Source: Actinomadura cremea
GTDB taxonomy: Bacteria > Actinomycetota > Actinomycetes > Streptosporangiales > Streptosporangiaceae
NCBI RefSeq assembly: GCF_014648495.1
Contig: NZ_BMRF01000003.1
Location: 310,001-374,000, forward strand
Direction: 5' to 3'
DNA length: 64,000 nucleotides
The number at the start of each line of letters is the position of its first letter. Positions within the stretch are counted from its first letter, which is position 1. Positions 54,121-61,805 of the stretch are shown here, in pieces. Position numbers and translations under genes: made by a program. The notes under the pieces were generated by a model, which saw only the letters and a list, made by a program, of their open reading frames with translations, was not told the DNA's origin and searched no databases.

Positions 54121-54840
54121 TCAGGGCGCGGTCGGGGCGTCCTGCTCCTTGGTGATCGACGCGGTGTCGGTGGGCGTGGGCGTCGGCTCGTCCGAGGGCT
54201 CCGGCGAGGTGTCGGGCGGCGTCGGCGACGCGGGCACCGGGTCGCTGGGCGACGCGGACGGCGTCTGGCCGCCCGGGCACGGCGTGCCGGCGGGCTCGCC
54301 GGCCTCCGGCGCCCCGCTGGGCGGGGGCGACGCGGGCGTGGCCGCGGCGGCGCCGCCGCGCGGGATGACGCACGACGACAACCCGGGCGACGACGGCGGC
54401 TCCCCGGCCTCCTCGGAGGTGCTGGGCGTGGGGGACGCCGTCGGGGCGGGCGACGACGGGTCGCCGGGGACGACCGGCGGCACGTGCGCCCCGGTGCGGT
54501 CGCCGGTGCTTTCGTCGTCTCCGCCGCCGGACGGGCCGTCGCCGGTGACGGTGTGCTGGATCAGGGCGATGGTCTGCGGGCCCGCGGTCACGCCGAACCC
54601 GGCGATCGCGACGGCCGCGGCGACGGCGAGCACCGGGCGCGCCCAGCCCACGGTGAGGCCCCCGGGCCCGAGGCGGGTGAGCGCGAACCGGCCGAACGGC
54701 CGGCGGCCCCGTCCGCCCTCGGTGGCGATCCGGGCCCGGATGCGGTCCAGGCCGTCGTCGGAGGGGATGACCGATTCCGCCTCCGCGTTCAGGGCCCGGC
54801 GAAGGATCTCGCCGTGCTCGTCGTGGGGGTCGGTGGTCAT
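54121..54840 (-). CDS. Single-pass membrane protein, putative partner of the ECF sigma factor
   Basis: The 239-residue product has a cytoplasmic N-terminus (EILRRALNAEAESVIPSDDG), one membrane helix (about residues 68-88) and a long Pro/Ser/Thr/Gly-rich external tail with two Cys. The start overlaps the sigma factor stop by 4 bases (ATGA), the usual layout for an anti-sigma factor. It lacks the H-x3-C-x2-C zinc motif of ZAS anti-sigmas, so the role is inferred from position and topology only. Confidence 0.75.
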   Translation of the reverse strand: MTTDPHDEHGEILRRALNAEAESVIPSDDGLDRIRARIATEGGRGRRPFGRFALTRLGPGGLTVGWARPVLAVAAAVAIAGFGVTAGPQTIALIQHTVTGDGPSGGGDDESTGDRTGAHVPPVVPGDPSSPAPTASPTPSTSEEAGEPPSSPGLSSCVIPRGGAAAATPASPPPSGAPEAGEPAGTPCPGGQTPSASPSDPVPASPTPPDTSPEPSDEPTPTPTDTASITKEQDAPTAP

Positions 54841-55445
54841 GAGAACTGCTCCAGGACGTTGCGTAGTGCGGTCATGCCGCGTGCGGTGTGACTCTTGACC
54901 GCGCCGCGGGAGATCCCCATGGCGTTGGCGATCTCCGCCTCGGACAGATCACCGTAGTAGCGCAGGACGAGCGCCTCCCGCTGGCGCGGTGGGAGCCGGG
55001 ACAGCGCGTCGATCACCGCCGAGCGCTCCAGCTCCCCGATGGCCCCGGCCTCCGCGCTCGGCATGTCCGGGAGGCCCTTGGGAGCGTACTTCTCGACGAC
55101 GGCGCGGTGGCGCAGCACCGATCGCGACCGGTTCACCACCGACTGGCGCAGGTAGGACAGGGCCTTGTCGGGGTCGCGGAGGCGCCGCCAGCCGCCGTGC
55201 ATCGCGACGAACGCGTCCTGCACGACCTCTTCGGCCGTCCCGGCGTCCCGCACGAGCATCGCGGCGAGCCGGACGAGCGAGCGGTAGTTGGCGCTGTAGA
55301 GGGCGGTCACCGCCTGGTCGGCGTCCCAGGCGACGGCCACGGCCCCGGCCGTGCCCCTGGCCACGAGGGTCTCGGTCACGTCTGTGGGACGCCCACCCTC
55401 CTCGTCCGGTTTACGAAAGGGCATCTTCTGGTCTGCCTCGGTCAC
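54837..55445 (-). CDS. ECF RNA polymerase sigma factor (SigE-like family)
   Basis: The 202-residue protein has sigma region 2 (YRSLVRLAAMLVRDAGTAEE, VVQDAFVAMHGGW) and region 4 (LSRLPPRQREALVLRYYGDL, SEAEIANAMGISRGAVKSHT). The first 30 residues are charged and untypical; the ATG at residue 8 (MPFRKPDEEGG) is an alternative start. It is coupled to the membrane protein that follows. The divergent 278-base gap to the HIT gene should hold its promoter. Target genes are unknown. Confidence 0.93.
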   Translation of the reverse strand: MTEADQKMPFRKPDEEGGRPTDVTETLVARGTAGAVAVAWDADQAVTALYSANYRSLVRLAAMLVRDAGTAEEVVQDAFVAMHGGWRRLRDPDKALSYLRQSVVNRSRSVLRHRAVVEKYAPKGLPDMPSAEAGAIGELERSAVIDALSRLPPRQREALVLRYYGDLSEAEIANAMGISRGAVKSHTARGMTALRNVLEQFS

Positions 55446-55723
55446 CTATCCGCCGCCTTTGCCGTCCCCCGGCCGTCCTTTCGGTCGACCACCCCGAGAG
55501 CGGCGTGAACCGGGCGTACCCGACCGCACCGAGGCGTGCCGCAATGCCTGCGAACCGGGGGGGTACGCCTTGAATTGACAACCTTAACCAGTGGCCGGTC
55601 GGAAACGGCTCCACAACCGGAGATCGACCGCGGAAAACCTTATCGGCGCGGGGAGCCTCGGACCATGCCCGCCGCGGTCTCGATAGGATTCCGGTCGCGG
55701 TCGCCGCCGCGGGAGGGAGACAC

Positions 55724-56068
55724 ATGACCGACTGCCTGTTCTGCAAGATCGTTTCCGGGGACGTGCCGGCGAAGACGGTCCGCTCGTCGGACCGGGCCGT
55801 GGCGTTCCGCGACATCAATCCGCAGGCGCCCACGCACGTCCTGGTCATCCCGAAGGACCACCATCCGACGGTGGGCGAGCTGGCCGCGGCCGACGCCGAG
55901 CTGCTCGCCGAGGTGCTCCGCGAGGCGCACCAGGTCGCCGTGGACGAGGGCGTCTCCGACACCGGCTACCGGGTCGTGTTCAACACCGGTGCGCAGGCCG
56001 GGCAGACCGTGTTCCACGTGCACGCGCACGTGCTGGGCGGCCGCGGCCTGAACTGGCCGCCCGGCTGA
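55724..56068 (+). CDS. HIT family nucleotide-binding hydrolase (HINT-like)
   Basis: The 114-residue product has CLFCKIVSGDVPAKTV, INPQAPTHVLVIPKDHH and the catalytic histidine triad HVHAHVLGG, followed by GLNWPPG. Hint proteins hydrolyse AMP-lysine or aminoacyl-AMP-type phosphoramidates. The ATG at 55724 has GGGAGGGAG upstream. A TTGACA at 55575-55580 in the AT-richer gap is a possible -35, but no well-placed -10 was found. Confidence 0.95.
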   Translation: MTDCLFCKIVSGDVPAKTVRSSDRAVAFRDINPQAPTHVLVIPKDHHPTVGELAAADAELLAEVLREAHQVAVDEGVSDTGYRVVFNTGAQAGQTVFHVHAHVLGGRGLNWPPG

Positions 56069-56272
56069 CGCCCGCCGCCGATACGGGCCGGGACGAGCCG
56101 GGCCGCCGGGCGCGCCGGGGCCCGGGGACGCCGTTCCGCCGGTCGCGGACGCGCCGGGGCGAGCGGAAATACGGCGGCGCACCGTGGAGGGCGGTCGGTA
56201 CCATGGAATCGACACACCTTGCACACCCGGAGCACACAGAAGGCAGGTCAGAGAGGCCGTAAGGCCCGGCTG

Positions 56273-57325
56273 ATGGTCGAATCAACTCACACGGGGCGCG
56301 ACGACCGCGCCCAGATCAAGATCGTGGTGCCGGACGACCATTCGATGGTGAGCCTGCTGGGCTCCAGGGACGAGCTGCTCCACGCGGTCGAGCGCGCGTT
56401 CGGCGACGGCATCGACATCCACGTCCGCGGCAATGAGATCACGGTGACGGGCTCCGACACGGACACCGGCCTGGTCTCCCGCCTCTTCACCGAGATGCTG
56501 GAGCTGCTCAAGGGCGGCACCCAGCTCACCCCCGACGCGGTCGAGCGCAGCCTCGCGATGCTGCGCGGCGAGGGCGACGCCCGTCCGGCCGAGGTGCTCA
56601 ACCTGAACGTGCTGTCCGGCCGCGGCCGGACGATCCGTCCCAAGACGCTCAACCAGAAGCGGTACGTCGACGCGATCGACAAGCACACGATCGTGTTCGG
56701 CATCGGCCCCGCGGGCACCGGCAAGACGTACCTGGCGATGGCGAAGGCCGTCCGCGCGCTTCAGGAGAAGCAGGTCAACCGCATCATCCTGACGCGTCCG
56801 GCCGTCGAGGCGGGGGAGCGGCTCGGGTTCCTGCCCGGCACGCTCTACGAGAAGATCGACCCGTACCTGCGGCCGCTGTACGACGCGCTGCACGACATGG
56901 TCGACCCCGACTCGATCCCCCGGCTGATGGCCGCCGGCACCATCGAGGTCGCTCCGCTCGCCTACATGCGCGGCCGGAGCCTCAACGACTCGTTCATCAT
57001 CCTCGACGAGGCGCAGAACACCTCGCCCGAGCAGATGAAGATGTTCCTCACCCGGCTCGGGTTCGGCTCCAAGGTCGTGGTGACCGGCGACGTCACGCAG
57101 GTCGACCTGCCGAACGGGACGCAGAGCGGGCTCCGCGTCGTCCAGGACATCCTGGAAGGCGTCGAGGACATCCACTTCTCCCGGCTGACCAGCCAGGACG
57201 TCGTCCGGCACAAGCTCGTCACCGAGATCGTGGACGCCTACAACCGGTACGACGAGTCGCGGGTGCCGGAGCTCAAGAAGGACGCGGCGCGCGGCGGGTC
57301 CGGGCGCAAGCGGGGGCAGCGTTGA
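56273..57325 (+). CDS. phoH: PhoH-like ATPase
   Basis: PhoH is an ATPase of the RNA-metabolism group that sits next to the rRNA-processing enzyme YbeY. The 350-residue protein has an N-terminal KH-like region ([18 protein letters not shown]), Walker A GPAGTGKT near residue 146, [20 protein letters not shown], and Walker [21 protein letters not shown]. The ATG at 56273 was chosen over an upstream in-frame TTG; ribosome-binding is weak. The stop overlaps the ybeY start (TTGA). Confidence 0.95.
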   Translation: MVESTHTGRDDRAQIKIVVPDDHSMVSLLGSRDELLHAVERAFGDGIDIHVRGNEITVTGSDTDTGLVSRLFTEMLELLKGGTQLTPDAVERSLAMLRGEGDARPAEVLNLNVLSGRGRTIRPKTLNQKRYVDAIDKHTIVFGIGPAGTGKTYLAMAKAVRALQEKQVNRIILTRPAVEAGERLGFLPGTLYEKIDPYLRPLYDALHDMVDPDSIPRLMAAGTIEVAPLAYMRGRSLNDSFIILDEAQNTSPEQMKMFLTRLGFGSKVVVTGDVTQVDLPNGTQSGLRVVQDILEGVEDIHFSRLTSQDVVRHKLVTEIVDAYNRYDESRVPELKKDAARGGSGRKRGQR

Positions 57326-57801
57326 GCATCGAGGTGCTGAACGAGTCGGGCACGGCGGTCGACGAGAACACCCTCGCCGAGCTGTCCCGGCACGTGCTGG
57401 ACGGCATGCGGGTGCATCCGCTCGCGGAGCTGTCGGTCCTGCTGGTCGACGAGGACGCCATGACCGAGCTGCACGTCACGTGGATGGACGAGCCCGGCCC
57501 GACCGACGTGCTGTCGTTCCCGATGGACGAGCTGCGCCCCGGACACCTGTCCGGCGGCACCGACGAGGACGACGAGGCCGACCCGGGGCTGCTCGGCGAC
57601 GTCGTCCTGTGCCCCTCGGTCGCCGAGCGGCAGGCCCGCACCGCCGGGCACAGCACCGAGGACGAGCTGGAGCTGCTGTGCGCGCACGGCATCCTGCACC
57701 TCCTCGGGTACGACCACGCCGAGCCGGAGGAGCACAAGGAGATGTTCGGCCTGCAGGCCGAGCTGCTCACCTCCTGGCGGGAGAAACGCGGCCGGCGGTG
57801 A
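57322..57801 (+). CDS. ybeY: Endoribonuclease YbeY
   Basis: YbeY is a zinc-dependent RNase needed for 16S rRNA 3'-end maturation. The 159-residue product has [39 protein letters not shown] and the metal motif [11 protein letters not shown]. It starts at a TTG overlapping the phoH stop, and its own stop overlaps the next GTG (GTGA), so phoH-ybeY-corC are coupled. The acidic loop [12 protein letters not shown] is longer than in E. coli. Confidence 0.96.
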   Translation: MSIEVLNESGTAVDENTLAELSRHVLDGMRVHPLAELSVLLVDEDAMTELHVTWMDEPGPTDVLSFPMDELRPGHLSGGTDEDDEADPGLLGDVVLCPSVAERQARTAGHSTEDELELLCAHGILHLLGYDHAEPEEHKEMFGLQAELLTSWREKRGRR

Positions 57802-59138
57802 CCACGGCGCAGACGTGGCTGGCCGGGCTCGCGGCCCTGCTGGTGGTCCTGGCGGGCCTGCTGGCCAGCACGGAGACGGCGCTCGCGCGCGTCTCCCGGG
57901 TGACGGTCGAGGAGTTCGCCAAGGAGCGGCGGCGCGGCTCGAGGAAGCTGGCCGAAGTCGTCGCCGACCCGGCCCGCTACGTGAACATGGTGCTGCTGCT
58001 GCGCATCGGCTGCGAGCTGGTCGCCACCGTGATCGTCGCGGACCTGTGCATCTCGTGGCTGGACGAGACGTGGCCCGCCTACGTCGTCGCCGCCACGTTC
58101 ATGATCGTGGTGAGCTACGTGGCGGTCGGGGTGGCGCCCCGCACGCTCGGCATCCAGCACGCCGACCGGATCGCGCTCGCGGGCGCCGCGATGCTGCACC
58201 CGGTGACCCGCGTGTTCGGCCCCCTCCCGCGGCTGCTGATCCTGCTCGGCAACGCGCTGACGCCCGGCAAGGGCTTCCGCGAGGGCCCGTTCGCGTCCGA
58301 GGCGGAGCTGCGCGACCTGGTCGACCTGGCCGAGCAGCGCAGCCTGATCGAGCCGGACGAGCGCGAGATGATCCACTCGGTGTTCGAGCTGGGCGACACG
58401 CTCGTCCGCGAGGTGATGGTGCCGCGCACCGACATCGTGTTCGTCGAGCGCGGCACGACGCTGCGGCGGGCGATGTCGCTGGCGCTGCGCAGCGGCTTCT
58501 CCCGGATCCCGGTCGTCGGGGAGAACGAGGACGACGTCGTCGGCATCGCCTACCTCAAGGACGTCGTGCGGCGCAGCCACGAGCACCACGAGGGCGAGTC
58601 GGTCGAGACCGTCGACTCGGTGATGCGCCCGGCGACGTTCGTCCCCGACAGCAAGCCGATCGACGAGCTGCTGCGGGAGATGCAGGCCCGCCGGATCCAC
58701 GTCGCGATCGTCATCGACGAGTACGGCGGCACCGCGGGCCTGGTCACCATCGAGGACATCCTGGAGGAGATCGTCGGGGAGATCACCGACGAGTACGACC
58801 GGGAGATCCCGCCGGTGACCTGGCTGGACGACGGCGCCGCCCGCGTGACGGCCCGCCTGCCGGTCGACGATCTCGCCGAGCTGTTCGACGTCGAGATCGA
58901 CGCCGAGGACGTCGACACGGTCGGCGGCCTGCTGGCGCACGCCCTCGGCCGCGTCCCGATCGAGGGTTCGACGGCGGAGGTCGGCTCCGCGCCGCGCGCC
59001 CCGGACGACGATGACGACGACGAGGCCGCGCGCGGCGCCGTCCTGTCGTTGAAGGCCGAGACGATCGCCGGTCGCCGCAACCGCATCGGCACCGTCCTCG
59101 TCCGGCGCATCGACAACGGCGGCGGCGAGGGGGCCTGA
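57798..59138 (+). CDS. CNNM/CorC family transporter-like protein with CBS domains
   Basis: The 446-residue protein has a CNNM-type membrane domain (about residues 1-165, four helices), two CBS domains (about 205-320: [36 protein letters not shown]) and a C-terminal CorC-associated domain ([18 protein letters not shown]). Members export Mg2+ or other divalent ions or control their flux. An Asp-rich insertion (DDDDDDE) near residue 410 is notable. The third gene of the phoH-ybeY unit. Confidence 0.93.
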   Translation: MTTAQTWLAGLAALLVVLAGLLASTETALARVSRVTVEEFAKERRRGSRKLAEVVADPARYVNMVLLLRIGCELVATVIVADLCISWLDETWPAYVVAATFMIVVSYVAVGVAPRTLGIQHADRIALAGAAMLHPVTRVFGPLPRLLILLGNALTPGKGFREGPFASEAELRDLVDLAEQRSLIEPDEREMIHSVFELGDTLVREVMVPRTDIVFVERGTTLRRAMSLALRSGFSRIPVVGENEDDVVGIAYLKDVVRRSHEHHEGESVETVDSVMRPATFVPDSKPIDELLREMQARRIHVAIVIDEYGGTAGLVTIEDILEEIVGEITDEYDREIPPVTWLDDGAARVTARLPVDDLAELFDVEIDAEDVDTVGGLLAHALGRVPIEGSTAEVGSAPRAPDDDDDDEAARGAVLSLKAETIAGRRNRIGTVLVRRIDNGGGEGA

Positions 59139-59160
59139 CGCCCGGATCGGGCCGGGCGGG

Positions 59161-59493
59161 TCAGAGGGTGTCGCGGAGCGTTCCGTCGGGGCCGGCGACC
59201 AGGACGGGGGCCTTGGGGCCGAGGTCGCGGACGGCGGCGACGTCCGCGGGGTCGGGCGCGTCGGCGGCGGTGACGACGGCGGCGGCCTCGAGGTCCTCGG
59301 CGCCGCTGGACACCGCCATCGCGACCGCGACCTTGAGCGCCGACAGCCGCAGGGACGGCAGGTCCACGCTGGTCGCCGCGTAGGTGCGTCCGGTCTCGTC
59401 GCGCACGGCGGCGCCCTCGGCGGCGCCGCCCCGGGCCCGGGACGACCGCGCCAGAGTGATGATCTTCGCGTCCTCGGCGTTCAGCTCGCTCAC
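59161..59493 (-). CDS. Cytidine deaminase-like protein without the zinc site
   Basis: The 110-residue product resembles cytidine deaminase-family genes found after ybeY in actinobacteria (DAKIITLARSSRARGGAAEG, AAVRDETGRTYAATSVDLPS, LSALKVAVAMAVSSGAEDLE). No HAE or PCxxC motif is present, so the catalytic zinc cannot bind in the normal way. The GTG at 59493 was chosen because TACGAT lies 7 bases before it, suggesting a leaderless start; the frame opens at 59553. The role is unknown. era, which usually follows, is not here. Confidence 0.82.
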   Translation of the reverse strand: MSELNAEDAKIITLARSSRARGGAAEGAAVRDETGRTYAATSVDLPSLRLSALKVAVAMAVSSGAEDLEAAAVVTAADAPDPADVAAVRDLGPKAPVLVAGPDGTLRDTL

Positions 59494-59500
59494 GCCCACG

Positions 59501-59506
59501 ATCGTA
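59501..59506 (-). promoter_or_regulatory. Leaderless-type -10 of the cytidine deaminase-like gene
   Basis: TACGAT on the minus strand ends 7 bases before the GTG at 59493. No clear -35 is seen. Confidence 0.4.
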
Positions 59507-59615
59507 CGGGACCCGCCGCGGCCCGCCGCGAGCGCCCGGCAAGTCGGCGCCAAGTGGACGCCAAGCGGCGGTCGGCACCCTCGGAGTCTCGAATCCGGAC
59601 CTCTGGGGGAACGTG

Positions 59616-61754
59616 ATGTCCCGTCTGCTGTACCGCCTGGGCAGAGCCGCCGCCCTGCGCCCGTGGCGGTTCGTCGTCGTGTGGCTGGCGCTCGTCGCCG
59701 CGGTGGGAGGGGCCGCCGCGGCCGGCGGCGGGTCGCTGCAGGACGACTACACCCTCGACGGAACCGGGTCGCAGCGGGCCACGGAGCTGCTGCGGGACCG
59801 GTTCCCGGCGCTGTCGGGCGCCGACGCCCGCGTCGTCGTGCACGCCGAGGACGGCCGCGTCGACCCGGCCGCGCTCGCCGCCGCGAGCGGCGAACTGCGC
59901 GCGCTGCCGCACGTCGGCGCGGTCGACCCGCCGCGCCCCGGCGCCGGCGGGCGCACCGCGCTGATCACCGTCCGGTACTCGGTCCCGGTCACCGACATGG
60001 AGACCGGGCCGACGGTCGACGCCCTCCGCGACGCGACGCGGGGCCTGGCGGACGCCGGGTACCAGGTGGAGTTCGGCGGGCAGGTGCCCGAGAACGTCAC
60101 CGCGCCCGGCGGGGTCGCGGAGGCGGTCGGGATCGTGGCCGCCCTGGTGATCCTGCTGCTGGCGTTCGGGTCGGTGGTGGCCGCGGGACTGCCGCTGGTG
60201 GTCGCGCTGGCCGGGCTGGGCGCGGGCGTGTCGGGCATCACGCTGCTCGCGGCGGTGACCGACGTGGCGACGACCGCGCCCACGCTCGCGATGATGGTGG
60301 GCCTCGGCGTCGGCATCGACTACGCGCTGTTCATCCTCACCCGGCACCGCGAGGGGCTGGCCGCCGGCCTGGACGTGCCCGAGTCGGTGGGCCGCGCCAT
60401 CGCCACCGCCGGCCAGTCGGTGCTGTTCGCGGGCTCCACGGTGCTGCTGGCGCTGTGCGGGCTGGTGCTGTCCCGGATCCCGGTGTTCCTGACCATGGGT
60501 TTCGCGACCGGGATCGTGGTGGCGGCGACCGTGGCGAGCGCGGTCACGCTGCTGCCCGCGGTGCTCGGCCTCGCCGGGCACCGCGTGCTGCACCGCCGCG
60601 ACCGGGCGTCCGGCACGGTGCCCGCGCCCGACTCGCCGCGCCTGCGCCGCTGGGCGCTGCACGTGGGCCGCCGTCCGTGGCCGTGGCTGCTGGCCGGGCT
60701 CGTGCTGATGCTCACCCTGGCCGCGCCCGCCCTCGGCATGCGCACGTGGCCGAGCGACGCGGGCAGCGAGCCGTCCTCCAACACCGTCCGGCAGGCGTAC
60801 GACCTGGTCGCCGAGGCGTACGGTCCGGGCGAGAACGGCCCGCTGCTGGTGGCCGTCGACCTCACCGAGACCGACCCGGCCGCGCTGCCGGGGCTGCGCG
60901 ACCGGCTCGCCGCCACCGAGGGCATCGCGTCCGTCGCGCCGCCCCGGCTGTCGGACGCGCGCGACGCGGCGGTGATCGCCGCCACGCCCGAGTACGGGCC
61001 GCAGGACGAGCGCGTCACCGCCCTCGTCGACCGGATCCGCGCGGACGTCCTCCCTTCCGGGGCGGAGGTCACCGGGATGACGGCCGCGTACGTCGACCTG
61101 ACGCGGACGCTGGCCGACCGGCTGTGGCCGGTGATCGGCGCGGTGGTGGCGACGTCGTTCGTCATGCTGGTGTTCGTCTTCCGGTCGGTCCTGGCGCCGC
61201 TGAAGGCCGCCGCGATGAACCTGCTGTCGATCGCCGCCGCCTACGGGGTGCTCACCGCCGTGTTCCAGTGGGGGTGGGGCGCCGAGCTGCTCGGCCTGCC
61301 GCACAGCGTCCCGGTGTCCAGCTTCATCCTGCTGCTGATGTTCGCGGTGCTGTTCGGCGTGTCGATGGACTACGAGGTGTTCCTGCTGTCGCGCGTCCGG
61401 GAGGAGTGGCTGCGGACCGGGGACGCGCGCGGTTCGGTGTCGGCGGGCCTCGCGGTGACCGGCCGGGTGATCACCAGCGCGGCGCTGATCATGGTGGCGG
61501 TGTTCCTCGGCTTCGCGGCCGACCCCGGCCTGGTGATCAAGCAGATGGGCGTGGGCCTCGCGGTCGCGGTCGCGCTGGACGCCACGGTCGTCCGGCTCGT
61601 CCTGGTACCGGCCGCGATGGCGCTGCTCGGGCGCGGGAACTGGTGGCTGCCGGGATGGCTCGCCGGGGTCCTCCCCACCGTCGACCTGCACGGCGGCGCC
61701 GTCCCCGCCGCGGCGGACGCCGAGCCCCGGACCCCGGAGCCCAGCCGCACCTAG
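59616..61754 (+). CDS. MMPL/RND family transporter
   Basis: The 712-residue protein has two repeats of one plus five or six membrane helices with a periplasmic domain after each first helix. Repeat 1 contains GLGVGIDYALFILTRHREGL and repeat 2 FGVSMDYEVFLLSRVREEWL; these hold the conserved Asp-Tyr pairs of the MmpL proton relay. Such proteins export lipids or drugs. The ATG at 59616 lies 5 bases after GGGGGA; a GTG directly before it is less likely. The next gene, a regulator, starts 46 bases later and might control it. Confidence 0.94.
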   Translation: MSRLLYRLGRAAALRPWRFVVVWLALVAAVGGAAAAGGGSLQDDYTLDGTGSQRATELLRDRFPALSGADARVVVHAEDGRVDPAALAAASGELRALPHVGAVDPPRPGAGGRTALITVRYSVPVTDMETGPTVDALRDATRGLADAGYQVEFGGQVPENVTAPGGVAEAVGIVAALVILLLAFGSVVAAGLPLVVALAGLGAGVSGITLLAAVTDVATTAPTLAMMVGLGVGIDYALFILTRHREGLAAGLDVPESVGRAIATAGQSVLFAGSTVLLALCGLVLSRIPVFLTMGFATGIVVAATVASAVTLLPAVLGLAGHRVLHRRDRASGTVPAPDSPRLRRWALHVGRRPWPWLLAGLVLMLTLAAPALGMRTWPSDAGSEPSSNTVRQAYDLVAEAYGPGENGPLLVAVDLTETDPAALPGLRDRLAATEGIASVAPPRLSDARDAAVIAATPEYGPQDERVTALVDRIRADVLPSGAEVTGMTAAYVDLTRTLADRLWPVIGAVVATSFVMLVFVFRSVLAPLKAAAMNLLSIAAAYGVLTAVFQWGWGAELLGLPHSVPVSSFILLLMFAVLFGVSMDYEVFLLSRVREEWLRTGDARGSVSAGLAVTGRVITSAALIMVAVFLGFAADPGLVIKQMGVGLAVAVALDATVVRLVLVPAAMALLGRGNWWLPGWLAGVLPTVDLHGGAVPAAADAEPRTPEPSRT

Positions 61755-61772
61755 GAGCCGATCACGGCGGCC

Positions 61773-61805
61773 GACATGTCCCGGTTAACCTGATCGGGAC
61801 ATGTC
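61773..61805. promoter_or_regulatory. 11-bp perfect dyad over the core promoter and start codon of the BTAD regulator
   Basis: GACATGTCCCG (61773-61783) and CGGGACATGTC (61795-61805) are perfect inverted repeats separated by 11 nt. Each arm contains the 8-bp palindrome GACATGTC, and the right one includes the start ATG. Between them lies GGTTAACC (61783-61790) and the -10-like TAACCT (61786-61791), 9 bases before the ATG. This predicts a leaderless transcript with a built-in operator. Confidence 0.7.
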
